Assembly: GCF_027158465.1 (NCBI RefSeq)
Contig: NZ_JAMKYL010000001.1
Span: 1-64,000, forward strand
Origin: Oxalobacter paeniformigenes
GTDB lineage: Bacteria > Pseudomonadota > Gammaproteobacteria > Burkholderiales > Burkholderiaceae_D
Length of the DNA stretch: 64,000 nt
Direction: 5' to 3'
A program made the position numbers and the translations under genes. Of the stretch, positions 16,132 to 24,641 are shown piece after piece (within the stretch, counting starts at the first letter, position 1; the number at the start of each line of letters is the position of its first letter). The notes below the pieces were generated by a model that saw only the letters and a list, made by a program, of their open reading frames with translations, was not told the origin of the DNA and searched no databases.

Positions 16132-17841
16132 ATGAGTAACGAAGACAATGTAGAGTTGACTGATGGCTTTCATGTGCTGAAGGATGTGCTGAAAGTAAAT
16201 GGCATTGATACCATGTATGGTGTTGTCGGCATTCCTATCACCAACCTGGCTCGTCTGTGGGAACAGGATGGTCAGAAGTTCTACAGCTTCCGCCACGAGC
16301 AACATGCTGGCTACGCTGCTTCCATCGCTGGTTACATCCAGGGCGACAAACCAGGTGTATGCTTGACCGTTTCCGCACCTGGCTTCCTGAATGGTTTGAC
16401 GGCGTTGGCACACGCAACCACCAACTGCTTCCCGATGATTCTGATGAGCGGTTCCAGTGAACGTGAAATCGTTGACCTGATGCAGGGCGATTACGAAGAA
16501 ATGGACCAGATGAACATCGCTCGTCCGCATTGCAAAGCTTCCTATCGTATCAACAGCATCAAGGACATTCCGATCGGTATCGCTCGTGCTATCCGTACCG
16601 CTGTATCCGGCCGTCCGGGTGGTGTTTATGTTGACCTGCCGGCTAAACTGTTCGGCCAGACCCTGCCGGTTGAAGAAGCTCAGAAACTGATCTTCAAACC
16701 GATCGATGTCGCTCCTGCACAGATTCCGGCTGCTGACGCAATCGCTCGTGCCGCTGAAGTCATCAAGAGCGCAAAACGTCCGGTTGTCATGCTGGGTAAA
16801 GGCGCTGCAATGGCCAAGGCTGAAGCAGAAGTCAAACAGTTCGTTGAACAGACCGGCATCCCGTTCCTGCCGATGGGTATGGCTAAAGGCCTGATGCCTG
16901 ACAATCATCCGCAGTCTGCTGCTGCTACCCGTGCTTTCGCTCTGGCACAGTGTGACGTATGTATCCTGGTAGGTGCACGTCTGAACTGGCTGATGCAGCA
17001 TGGTAAAGGCAAGACCTGGGGTAACGAACTGAAGAAATTCGTTCAGATCGATATCCAGGCTAACGAAATGGATTCCAACCAGCCGATCGCTGCTCCGGTT
17101 GTCGGTGACGTCAAGTCCTGCCTGGCTCTCCTGAATGAAGCTCTGAAGGGTGCTCCGAAGGCTCCGGCTGACTGGGTTGGCGCTCTGAAAGAAAAAGTTG
17201 ATACCAACAAGGGCAAACTGGCTACCAAGATGGCAGCTCCTGTCGCTCCGACCGGTATGAACTACTCCAACTCCCTGGGTGTTCTGAAAGAATTCATGCT
17301 GGCTAACCCGAGCATCAACCTGGTTAACGAAGGTGCAAACGCTCTGGATAACACCCGTATGATCGTTGACATGCTCGAACCACGCCGTCGTCTGGACTCC
17401 GGTACCTGGGGCGTTATGGGTATCGGTATGGGCTACTGCGTTGGTGCCGCAAGCGTAACGGGCGACCCGGTTATCGCTGTTGAAGGTGACTCCGCATTCG
17501 GCTTCTCCGGTATGGAAGTTGAAACCATCTGCCGTTACAACCTGCCGGTTACCATCATCGTCATGAACAACGGTGGTATCTACAAGGGTAACGAAGCAGA
17601 TCCGGGCAATGGTCTGGTATCCTGTACCCGTCTGGTTCGTGGTCGTTACGATCAGATGATGGAAGCTTTCGGCGGCAAGGGCTATCTGGTAGAAACCCCG
17701 GCTGAACTGAAGGCAGCTCTGGAAGAAGCAGTTGCTTCCAAGAAACCATGCCTGATCAACGCCATGATCGACCCAGACGCAGGTGTCGAATCCGGCCGTA
17801 TCAAGAGCCTGAACATCGTAAGTAAAGTTGGCAAGAAATAA
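16132..17841 (+). CDS. oxc: oxalyl-CoA decarboxylase
   Basis: This thiamine-diphosphate enzyme converts oxalyl-CoA to formyl-CoA plus CO2. It consumes a cytoplasmic proton and is central to energy generation in Oxalobacter. The 569 aa have the ThDP-family layout: N-terminal PYR domain with catalytic Glu56 in RHEQHAG, a middle domain, and a PP domain with the ThDP/Mg motif GDSAFGF...NN (about residues 451-480). Codon use is strongly biased (CTG, GGT, CGT, AAC), unlike most neighbours, indicating very high expression. AAAGAAAGG precedes the ATG. It is monocistronic between a four-site operator array and a strong terminator; the partner gene frc is not in the window. Confidence 0.98.
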   Translation: MSNEDNVELTDGFHVLKDVLKVNGIDTMYGVVGIPITNLARLWEQDGQKFYSFRHEQHAGYAASIAGYIQGDKPGVCLTVSAPGFLNGLTALAHATTNCFPMILMSGSSEREIVDLMQGDYEEMDQMNIARPHCKASYRINSIKDIPIGIARAIRTAVSGRPGGVYVDLPAKLFGQTLPVEEAQKLIFKPIDVAPAQIPAADAIARAAEVIKSAKRPVVMLGKGAAMAKAEAEVKQFVEQTGIPFLPMGMAKGLMPDNHPQSAAATRAFALAQCDVCILVGARLNWLMQHGKGKTWGNELKKFVQIDIQANEMDSNQPIAAPVVGDVKSCLALLNEALKGAPKAPADWVGALKEKVDTNKGKLATKMAAPVAPTGMNYSNSLGVLKEFMLANPSINLVNEGANALDNTRMIVDMLEPRRRLDSGTWGVMGIGMGYCVGAASVTGDPVIAVEGDSAFGFSGMEVETICRYNLPVTIIVMNNGGIYKGNEADPGNGLVSCTRLVRGRYDQMMEAFGGKGYLVETPAELKAALEEAVASKKPCLINAMIDPDAGVESGRIKSLNIVSKVGKK

Positions 17842-17855
17842 TTAGTCCGGCTTTG

Positions 17856-17879
17856 GAAACCGGTTTTCGGACCGGTTTC
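17856..17879 (+). repeat. inverted repeat directly after oxc
   Basis: GAAACCGGT/ACCGGTTTC is a 9-bp perfect stem with a 6-nt loop starting 15 bp after the oxc stop, just before the true terminator. It lacks a T run. It may protect the 3' end of the mRNA, as seen for other highly expressed genes (inference). Confidence 0.5.
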
Positions 17880-17891
17880 GCGAATGTTCCG

Positions 17892-17927
17892 AATACCCCT
17901 CAGGAATTTTCCGAGGGGTATTTTTTT
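17892..17927 (+). terminator. oxc intrinsic terminator
   Basis: AATACCCCTC/GAGGGGTATT pair, an inner GGAA/TTCC extends the hairpin, and a run of T follows. Confidence 0.92.
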
Positions 17928-18099
17928 GTCTGTGTTGATCAGCCTGAAAACACTGCCGGCAATTACGGAAGAAGCGGTATGGGCGAGAAAGATGCAGTTT
18001 GCGATACCGGCAAGTGCTTTCGTGAGAAAAAGCTGGCTTTTTCACGGTTGAAACAGGATAATCAGGCCGTTTTGAATATTGTCCGTTTCCGGTTCGCTT

Positions 18100-18912
18100 A
18101 TGTTGTTGAAACGTAAATCGATTGAAAAAGAGGAATCGCTACGTCCGTCGGTGTTACCTGTAAAGAAGGAGGAAAGACGTCGGATACAGTATGCTCCTGT
18201 AACCCTTTCCGAACAGGGGGGTGTCCGCTATCTTCATTTCGGTACCGAGTGGATACAAGGTGCCATGCGGTTGCGCAAACCGAATTGGCTGGAGCTGGAA
18301 TACAGCCGCAAAATGATGTCATGGTTGTTGTTCAGGGAACAACCTCGCATGATTTGCCAGCTGGGACTTGGCGCAGGCGCGCTGACAAAGTTTTGTTACT
18401 GGCAATTTGCCGATTGCAAAACGGTTGCCGTCGAACTGAATCCGGATGTTATCTCGGTGTGCCATTCCATGTTCGCATTACCGGATGAAGACGAACGTTT
18501 GCATATCGTTGAGATGGATGCGATGGATTTCGTGAATGATGAACGGAATGCAGGGGTATTCGACGTATTGCACAGCGATTTGTATGACGCGACGGCGCGG
18601 GGACCGGTACTGGATACACCGGAATTTTATGCGGCATGCAAGCGGTGTCTGGTTCCGGGCGGGATGATGACAGTCAATTTGTTCGGTGACCACCCGAGTT
18701 TTGCACGGAATATATCGGCCATGTCACGTGTATTCGAAAAGGTGATCTGTCTTTCTCCGACGCCAGAAGGTAATGTGATCGCTCTGGCATTCACGATATT
18801 GCCCGAAACAGATTACGATACGCTCAAATCACGCGCAGCCGATATCAGGGAAAAAACGGGATTGCCTGCGAAAAAATGGTTGAAAGATATCCGCAGAGCA
18901 TTGGCGTTATAG
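18100..18912 (+). CDS. spermidine-synthase-like protein
   Basis: A 270-aa protein with a Rossmann methyltransferase/spermidine-synthase fold. The nucleotide-loop motif QLGLGAGALTKF is near residues 92-103, the acidic residue follows in VAVELNPDV, and HSDLYDA corresponds to the catalytic-site loop region of SpeE-type enzymes. A basic N-terminal 35-residue extension precedes the fold. The ATG at 18100 is preferred over a TTG 21 bp upstream. It is on the same strand as oxc and 33 bp before the carbonic anhydrase, so possibly cotranscribed with it. True aminopropyl transfer is not shown; related proteins are often annotated only as spermidine synthase-like. Confidence 0.75.
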   Translation: MLLKRKSIEKEESLRPSVLPVKKEERRRIQYAPVTLSEQGGVRYLHFGTEWIQGAMRLRKPNWLELEYSRKMMSWLLFREQPRMICQLGLGAGALTKFCYWQFADCKTVAVELNPDVISVCHSMFALPDEDERLHIVEMDAMDFVNDERNAGVFDVLHSDLYDATARGPVLDTPEFYAACKRCLVPGGMMTVNLFGDHPSFARNISAMSRVFEKVICLSPTPEGNVIALAFTILPETDYDTLKSRAADIREKTGLPAKKWLKDIRRALAL

Positions 18913-18945
18913 GTTGGTGGCGGATGATATGTGACATAAAGAACG

Positions 18946-19656
18946 ATGACGGATAAATATACAGAATATGATCCATCGGATATCGAGCTTGTGCATTTGC
19001 TCGAGCGCAACAGGGCATGGGCGGAGCAGATGGTATATGAAGACACCGATTATTTTTCTCGCCTTGTCGCACAACAGTTGCCGAAATATTTGTGGATAGG
19101 TTGCTCGGACAGCAGGGTGCCATCTACCCAGATTACCAATTTGTTACCGGGTGATATTTTTGTCCATCGCAATATCGCCAATGTCGTATCCTATTCCGAT
19201 TTGAGTTGCCTGTCGGTCATGCAATTTGCTGTGGATATTCTCAGGGTACGCCATATTATCGTAACAGGGCACTACGATTGTTCCGGCGTCCATGCCGCCA
19301 TATCGGGAGAACGTGTCGGTCTGGCGGACAACTGGTTGCGTCATGTACAGGAAGTGCATCACAAGCACGGCAAATACCTTCGGGTTAGCTTGTCAGAGAG
19401 GGTTTGCTATGACCGGCTTTGTGAATTGAATGTCATTGAATCGGTCGCCAATGTCTGCCAGACAACGATCGTTCAGGATGCATGGAGTCGTGGACAGGAA
19501 TTGACCGTTCATGGGTGGGTATATGGTGTGCATGACGGATTGATCCGTGACCTGGGCATGACGATCAGTTCCCTTGACGAGCTGCCGATCAGGAAGGAGC
19601 AAAGCCTGGAACGTTATGAAAAGGGAGACGATGTCACATGCCGTCAATGTTTTTGA
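18946..19656 (+). CDS. can: beta-class carbonic anhydrase
   Basis: This zinc enzyme interconverts CO2 and bicarbonate in the cytoplasm. The 236 aa contain the beta-class ligand set Cys53-x-Asp55-x-Arg57 (CSDSR), His109 and Cys112 (GHYDCSG), and the family's HRNIANVV segment. The last residues, CRQCF, form an extra cysteine pair that is not part of the active site. Its position 1 kb after oxc suggests handling of the CO2 set free from oxalyl-CoA (inference). It ends 30 bp before a strong bidirectional terminator. Confidence 0.95.
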   Translation: MTDKYTEYDPSDIELVHLLERNRAWAEQMVYEDTDYFSRLVAQQLPKYLWIGCSDSRVPSTQITNLLPGDIFVHRNIANVVSYSDLSCLSVMQFAVDILRVRHIIVTGHYDCSGVHAAISGERVGLADNWLRHVQEVHHKHGKYLRVSLSERVCYDRLCELNVIESVANVCQTTIVQDAWSRGQELTVHGWVYGVHDGLIRDLGMTISSLDELPIRKEQSLERYEKGDDVTCRQCF

Positions 19657-19686
19657 TGCAGCATGGTATGCCGCCATGGTGGATGT

Positions 19687-19725
19687 CATAAAAAACGGGT
19701 ATGGAAAACATACCCGTTTTTTATG
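19687..19725. terminator. bidirectional terminator between can and the molbindin gene
   Basis: A perfect 17-bp inverted repeat, CATAAAAAACGGGTATG and its complement, with a 5-nt loop and A6/T6 tracts on both sides. It lies between convergent genes. Confidence 0.92.
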
Positions 19726-19741
19726 TGTGGTATAGCGGAAA

Positions 19742-19951
19742 TCAGTCAACACCGACCATGACGGAATCGGCTTTGATGATGGCGTAGGCGACTTTTCCGA
19801 CAGCCAGTTGAAGGCGTCTGACGGAAGCCGTCGTGATTTGGGCAGTGACCATGATTTCAGGTGCGATTTCAAGCGTGATTTCGGAATTGATCGGTCCTTC
19901 GTTGATTTCGCGAATGATGCCCTGAAGCTGGTTTCTGGCGCTGATTTGCAT
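19742..19951 (-). CDS. mop: molybdenum-pterin binding protein (molbindin)
   Basis: A 69-aa single Mop/TOBE domain: the SARNQLQGIIREINEGPINSE opening, split by a few residues from EITLEIAPEIMVTAQIT, is diagnostic. Such proteins assemble as hexamers that store or buffer molybdate. GGAGA precedes the ATG. It implies use of a molybdo- or tungstoenzyme (formate dehydrogenase would fit an oxalate degrader, but none is in the window). It stands alone, after panB. Confidence 0.9.
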   Translation of the reverse strand: MQISARNQLQGIIREINEGPINSEITLEIAPEIMVTAQITTASVRRLQLAVGKVAYAIIKADSVMVGVD

Positions 19952-20035
19952 GGGATTCTCCGTTGTCAGATAGTAATGGAATGAATGTTTCGGAATGCCG
20001 TCGTATCAGATAAAGATTATAAGACCTGAATGAAA

Positions 20036-20063
20036 AAAACCGGTCGGTATATCGACCGGTTTT
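20036..20063 (-). terminator. panB terminator
   Basis: AAAACCGGTCG/CGACCGGTTTT form an 11-bp stem with a 6-nt loop. On the minus strand it is followed by seven T. It lies about 80 bp after the panB stop and before the molbindin gene. Confidence 0.85.
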
Positions 20064-20142
20064 GATGTCATGCAAGAGAACCGGTTTGTCGAACCGGTTT
20101 ATGTGCGTTATGCCTGAATCCGGATAGATGCGATTCAGCTTG

Positions 20143-20955
20143 TCAGAAGCAATGTTCCTGTGCAGGGAAAGAGCCGTCTTTGACGGCGCTGACATAGGCC
20201 CTGATCGCCGCTTCGATACTGTTTTGTCCCTCCATGAAATTGCGGACGAAACGTGCTTTTCGTCCGGGGAAAACATTGAGCATGTCATGCATGACCAGTA
20301 CCTGGCCGGAACAGTCCGGGCCAGCGCCGATACCGATGGTCGGGACAGACAGTGCTGCGGTGACGTCTTTTCCCAGTGTTGCCGGAATGGCTTCGAGTAC
20401 GAACAGCGAGGCACCGGCATTTTGCAGGATACGGGCGTCTTCCAGAATGCGTCGTGCGTCTTCGGCATTTTTGCCCTGGACACGGTAGCCGCCGAACTGG
20501 TGAACCGATTGTGGGGTCAAACCCAGATGTGCGCAAACCTGAATGGCGCGTTCCGTCAGAAAACGAACAGTTTCTTCAAGCCAGCGTCCGCCTTCGATCT
20601 TGACCATGTGTGCGCCAGCCTTGACAAGCTCGGCGGCGTTGTCATAGGCGGATTCCGGTGTGGCATAGGTGCCGAATGGCATGTCTGAGACGATCATCGC
20701 GGTTTTGTTGCCGCGTGCGACGCATTCCGTATGGTAGGCGACTTCCTCGATGGAGACTGGCAGTGTGGAATCCTTGCCCTGGCATACCATGCCGAGAGAG
20801 TCTCCGATCAGGAGAATCTCGACGCCGCATTGATCCATAAGGGATGCGAAACTGGCATCGTAACACGTCAGCATGGTGATTTTTTCATGCCGGTTATACA
20901 GTGCTGTCAGGGTGTGGCTTGTGACCGATTTGCGTTCCTGAAGATAGGTTGCCAT
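20143..20955 (-). CDS. panB: 3-methyl-2-oxobutanoate hydroxymethyltransferase
   Basis: PanB makes ketopantoate from ketoisovalerate with 5,10-methylene-THF, the first committed step of pantothenate and CoA synthesis. The 270 aa show the TIM-barrel motifs MLTCYDASFASLMDQ, LIGDSLGMV, KIEGG and IGIGAGPDCSGQVLVMHD. CoA demand is high in this organism because oxalate is metabolised as CoA thioesters (inference). It is a monocistronic unit downstream of the folK cluster on the same strand. Confidence 0.96.
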   Translation of the reverse strand: MATYLQERKSVTSHTLTALYNRHEKITMLTCYDASFASLMDQCGVEILLIGDSLGMVCQGKDSTLPVSIEEVAYHTECVARGNKTAMIVSDMPFGTYATPESAYDNAAELVKAGAHMVKIEGGRWLEETVRFLTERAIQVCAHLGLTPQSVHQFGGYRVQGKNAEDARRILEDARILQNAGASLFVLEAIPATLGKDVTAALSVPTIGIGAGPDCSGQVLVMHDMLNVFPGRKARFVRNFMEGQNSIEAAIRAYVSAVKDGSFPAQEHCF

Positions 20956-21048
20956 GACAAATCCTTTGATGAAGAACTACGAAGTTGAGATTGCATAAAA
21001 CCGTAACCATAGCCCGATGCATCAGGCGGTGTCACGATACGGGGTCAA

Positions 21049-21399
21049 TTATGAACGAAATATGAAATAAACGGCACCGACCAGGCACAATGCTGCCCAG
21101 ATATAGTCCATTTTGAATGGCTGGCCCATATAGTAGATGGCAAACGGTACGAAAACGCTCAGGGTGATGGTTTCCTGAAGGATTTTCAGCTGCGCCAGAC
21201 TGAACTGCGAAAAACCGATCCGGTTGGCAGGAACCTGCAACAGATATTCGAACAATGCGATTCCCCAGCTGATAAGGGCAGCGACCAGCCAGGATTTCGA
21301 GGAAAGGTGGCGCAGGTGTCCATACCATGCGAAAGTCATGAAAATGTTGGACAAGATGAGCAGACCGGCAGTCTGGACGAAAACGGGAATATGGAACAT
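21049..21399 (-). CDS. DUF486/DMT-like small membrane protein
   Basis: A 116-aa protein with four hydrophobic segments, of the DUF486 family related to half-size drug/metabolite transporters. FMTFAWYGHL, SWGIALFEYLLQVPANRIG and AQLKILQE are its conserved stretches. The start ATG at 21399 has AAGGAG 7 bp upstream, which decides against the longer frame from 21429. It is 26 bp after folK on the same strand. Substrate unknown. Confidence 0.82.
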   Translation of the reverse strand: MFHIPVFVQTAGLLILSNIFMTFAWYGHLRHLSSKSWLVAALISWGIALFEYLLQVPANRIGFSQFSLAQLKILQETITLSVFVPFAIYYMGQPFKMDYIWAALCLVGAVYFIFRS

Positions 21400-21425
21400 G
21401 GGGCGACTCCTTGGAAAGACTGAAA

Positions 21426-21905
21426 TCAAATGCGGTGGATTTTCTGATTTTTGACGCGTTCAAGCAGGATGGAAAGCGGTTCTTGCTTCGGAATGACAAT
21501 TTCCGGCGCGATTTCCGCGAGGGGCACCAGTACAAAGGCACGCTCGGTCAAGCGCGGATGCGGAATGGTCAGGCGTTCTGTCGATATACAGTCGGTATTG
21601 TATAGCAGCATATCCAGATCGAGCGTTCTCGGTGCATTACGGTAGGGACGTTTGCGACCGAATGCATTTTCGATTTGCCAGAGCGCTTCGAGTAACGGTT
21701 CGGGCGCCAGAGTGGTCGATAGCATGGCAACGGCGTTGACGTAGTCATCGCCGTCTGCATCGACTGGCGCAGTGCGGTAAAGTGACGAGGTTTTTTGAAG
21801 TCGCGTATCCGGCAGCTTGCCAAGCAAATCCATGGCGCCTGTAACATTTTCGAGGGCATTGCCGAGATTGGAGCCGATGCCGATATAAACGATATTTCCG
21901 GACAT
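21426..21905 (-). CDS. folK: 6-hydroxymethyl-7,8-dihydropterin pyrophosphokinase
   Basis: HPPK transfers pyrophosphate from ATP to the pterin in folate synthesis. The 159 aa start MSGNIVYIGIGSNLGN and contain the PRTLDLDMLLY and IPHPRLTERAFVLVPL signatures. The start ATG sits one base after the pcnB stop (TGATATG), so translational coupling is likely; the frame stays open into pcnB, but those residues are not part of the family. Confidence 0.95.
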   Translation of the reverse strand: MSGNIVYIGIGSNLGNALENVTGAMDLLGKLPDTRLQKTSSLYRTAPVDADGDDYVNAVAMLSTTLAPEPLLEALWQIENAFGRKRPYRNAPRTLDLDMLLYNTDCISTERLTIPHPRLTERAFVLVPLAEIAPEIVIPKQEPLSILLERVKNQKIHRI

Positions 21906-21906
21906 A

Positions 21907-23289
21907 TCAGGGTTGAGTGTTTTCTGCCTGTGATATTGTCGATACAGAGCTTGTCTTGCGGCGGCGTCGTGAACGTCTGTGACGTTTGTGTCCAGACGGT
22001 GTTTCGGCAAGCGATCTGGTCTGTTCATCGATCATGCGCTGGCGTTCTTCTCCCGTCGCATCGATGAACCGGGTCCACCACTGCCCGATTTCGGGGGCGA
22101 GTTCTCCGGATTCGCAACGAATCAGCAAAAAGTCGTAAGCGGCACGGAAACGGTCGTTTTCAAGCAGACGATAGGGTGACTTGCCTGTTCTGCGTTCAAG
22201 TCTCGGTTGCATGAGCCAGATATCTTTCATGTCGCTGGCGATTCTGCGTTGTATCGCCAGCTTTTCTGTTTGTGCATCGAGGATATCGTTGGCAGCGGCC
22301 ACCAAAGCCGGAATCGGATATTCTCCATTGGCACGATAATGCGCCCATCTTTCCTCGACCTGGGTCCATAACAGGGAAGCGAACAGGAAACCGGGAGAGA
22401 TTCGCTTGTCGTCCCTGATGCGCAAATCGGTTTTGTTCAGGGCGATTTCAATGAAATGGGCTGCTTGCGGTTGTTCCAGCGCGACGTCCAGCAAGGGAAG
22501 CAAGCCTTTGTGCAATCCGCGGGCGCGCAATTCTTTCAGGCAGGACATGGCATGCCCGCTCATCAGGAGCTTGAGCATTTCGTCGAAAAGACGGGCGGAT
22601 GGTACGTTGTTTATCAGCGGCGCGAGTGATGCAATCGGTGCGAGAGTCGCTGCATCGATGGAGAATCCCAGTTTTGCGGCAAACCGGACAATACGCAGCA
22701 TGCGGACCGGATCTTCACGGTATCGCTGTTCGGGATTACCGATGATACGGAGCGTTTTCCGGCGCAGGTCATCCATACCGCCGTGGTAGTCCAGCAACAA
22801 CTGGTTGGCCGGATTGTAGTACATGGCATTGATGGTGAAATCGCGTCGCGATGCGTCTTCTGCTTGTGAACCGAAATTGTTGTCTCGTAGCAGACGTCCG
22901 GCTTCATCTTTCAGCGCCGGTTTTGTGGATGCTCCCCGAAACGTGGTCACTTCGATCAGGTCCTGTCCCAAAAGGACATGCACGATCTGGAAACGTCGGC
23001 CGATCAGAAAAGCCCGACGGAACAGTCGTTTGACCTGTTCTGGTGTCGCATTCGTGGCGACATCGAAGTCTTTCGGCTTGACGCCCAGCAACAGATCGCG
23101 CACAGCACCTCCGACGATGTAGGCTTCATATCCTGCATTTTGCAAAATGCGGACGACCCGGATGGCACTGTTGGATACCAGTCTCGGATCGATGCCGTGC
23201 TGTGCGGAATTCAGTGTGGCAGGTTTGTCGGCGGAAGGAGACTTTTTGGTCCCGATTCCGAAAATCTTGCGAATCAGTTTGTTAATCAT
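21907..23289 (-). CDS. pcnB: poly(A) polymerase I
   Basis: PcnB adds poly(A) tails that mark RNA for decay. The 460 aa hold the nucleotidyltransferase core GGAVRD-LLLG-KDFDVAT, the RRDFTINAMYYN motif that separates this family from CCA transferases in context, and a basic C-terminal tail (KRHRRSRRRRKTS). The ATG overlaps the stop of the upstream HAD gene by 8 bp. Together with folK, HAD and hda this is a conserved betaproteobacterial cluster. Confidence 0.93.
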   Translation of the reverse strand: MINKLIRKIFGIGTKKSPSADKPATLNSAQHGIDPRLVSNSAIRVVRILQNAGYEAYIVGGAVRDLLLGVKPKDFDVATNATPEQVKRLFRRAFLIGRRFQIVHVLLGQDLIEVTTFRGASTKPALKDEAGRLLRDNNFGSQAEDASRRDFTINAMYYNPANQLLLDYHGGMDDLRRKTLRIIGNPEQRYREDPVRMLRIVRFAAKLGFSIDAATLAPIASLAPLINNVPSARLFDEMLKLLMSGHAMSCLKELRARGLHKGLLPLLDVALEQPQAAHFIEIALNKTDLRIRDDKRISPGFLFASLLWTQVEERWAHYRANGEYPIPALVAAANDILDAQTEKLAIQRRIASDMKDIWLMQPRLERRTGKSPYRLLENDRFRAAYDFLLIRCESGELAPEIGQWWTRFIDATGEERQRMIDEQTRSLAETPSGHKRHRRSRRRRKTSSVSTISQAENTQP

Positions 23290-23962
23290 CGAATAATTGC
23301 AGTAAAGGCCAGCCCTGCTTTTCGGCATATGCTTTCAGTCGGTTGTTCGGATTGACCGCAACCGGATGGTTGACACGTGAGAGAAGCGGAAGGTCGCGAT
23401 CCGAATCGCTGTAGAAGTAAGTATGCCGAAAACTGTCGAAAGACAGATTCATGGTTTGCAGCCAGTTTTCGGTATGCACGATCTTGCCGGCGCCTGAAGT
23501 CGGAATGCCGACAAGTTTTCCGGTGATTTCGCCTTCGGGTGTTTCTTCCGGTATGGCTGCGATCAGATGTTCGACACCGAGTGCATGGGCAATCGGTTCC
23601 GTAATGAAACGGTTGGTCGCTGTGACGATGGCGACCAGATCGTTATTGTCCTGGTGCTTCTTGAGGAGATTGCGTGCTGCCGGTCTGATGGCGGGATGAA
23701 TGACCTCGTCCATAAACTGTTGGCGCCAGCGGTTGAGCTGGACGCGTGGAAATTTGGCAAGGGTCCCCAGAACAAAAGCCAGGAATTCGGCAGGATCGAG
23801 CGTTCCGGACTGGTACTGTTCAAAAAATTCGGCGTTCCGTTTCTCGTAAAACGCTTTATCGACAGCGCCGATACGTACCATGAATTCTCCCCATTCATAG
23901 TCCGAATCGATAGGCAACAGGGTATTGTCGAGATCGAATAATGCCAGCGTATCAGTCTTCAT
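23282..23962 (-). CDS. HAD-superfamily subfamily IB phosphatase
   Basis: A 226-aa SerB-like phosphatase. Motif I is FDLDNTLLPIDSD with nucleophile Asp10 and Asp12, motif II is the TATN threonine, and the final acidic motif is YSDSDRDLPLL. The family includes phosphoserine phosphatase and the CicA type; substrate cannot be read from sequence. It is overlapped at the 5' end by hda (ATGA) and at the 3' end by pcnB, so it is part of one tightly packed operon. Confidence 0.88.
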   Translation of the reverse strand: MKTDTLALFDLDNTLLPIDSDYEWGEFMVRIGAVDKAFYEKRNAEFFEQYQSGTLDPAEFLAFVLGTLAKFPRVQLNRWRQQFMDEVIHPAIRPAARNLLKKHQDNNDLVAIVTATNRFITEPIAHALGVEHLIAAIPEETPEGEITGKLVGIPTSGAGKIVHTENWLQTMNLSFDSFRHTYFYSDSDRDLPLLSRVNHPVAVNPNNRLKAYAEKQGWPLLQLFDD

Positions 23963-24633
23963 ATCGGTTCATGTCTTTTTTGCAACAGATCATGCAGCAA
24001 AGGTAACGTAATGATCCGTTTTGTCTGGAGCGAATAGCGGTCCAGTGCATCAAGCATACTGGAAAGCGAGTGCATATCGCGCCGGTAATGGGTAATAAGA
24101 TAGGGTAACACACCTTGGGACAGCGTGAACCCCCGTGACCGTGCATGTTCGGTCAGGGCATCGATCTTTTCTTCATCGGTCAGTCCATGAATCTGGTAAA
24201 CCAGCCCCCAGCAGAGTCGGCTTTTCAGGTCGTCGCGCAACGGCAATGCAAGCGGAGAAGTTGCGCCGCTTGCAATCATGCAGGCGGTACCATGTTCCCT
24301 GATCTGGTTGAAAAGATTGAATGTCGCGATTTGCTGTTCATCCGTGAGCCGCTCACAATCATCGACCAGATACAAGGCGGTATCGGGCGTCCATGTGAAA
24401 TCCGCGACGGGAGATGCCGGGTCGAGAAAACGTGCAGGACGCAGTTGTGACATGGCACGAAGAAGATGTGTTTTGCCGACGGCGGTGTCTCCCCATATGT
24501 AAACGAAACGGTCACTGGAATTTCCGGCGGCCATTTGCCGGAACAGATGCAGTACTTCGGCATTCTGGCCAGGTACAAACGTTTCCAGTGTCGGGACGGA
24601 AGCCGTATCGAGATTTAACAACAGTTGCTGCAT
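23959..24633 (-). CDS. hda: DnaA regulatory inactivator Hda
   Basis: Hda is a AAA+ protein that works with the loaded sliding clamp to trigger ATP hydrolysis on DnaA and prevent re-initiation. The 224 aa begin with a clamp-binding peptide (QQLLLNL, residues 2-8). A DnaA-like ATPase module follows with GDTAVGKTHLL as Walker A and LYLVDDCERL as Walker B. It is 8 bp after perM and overlaps the HAD gene by 4 bp. Confidence 0.9.
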   Translation of the reverse strand: MQQLLLNLDTASVPTLETFVPGQNAEVLHLFRQMAAGNSSDRFVYIWGDTAVGKTHLLRAMSQLRPARFLDPASPVADFTWTPDTALYLVDDCERLTDEQQIATFNLFNQIREHGTACMIASGATSPLALPLRDDLKSRLCWGLVYQIHGLTDEEKIDALTEHARSRGFTLSQGVLPYLITHYRRDMHSLSSMLDALDRYSLQTKRIITLPLLHDLLQKRHEPI

Positions 24634-24641
24634 GATGACGT

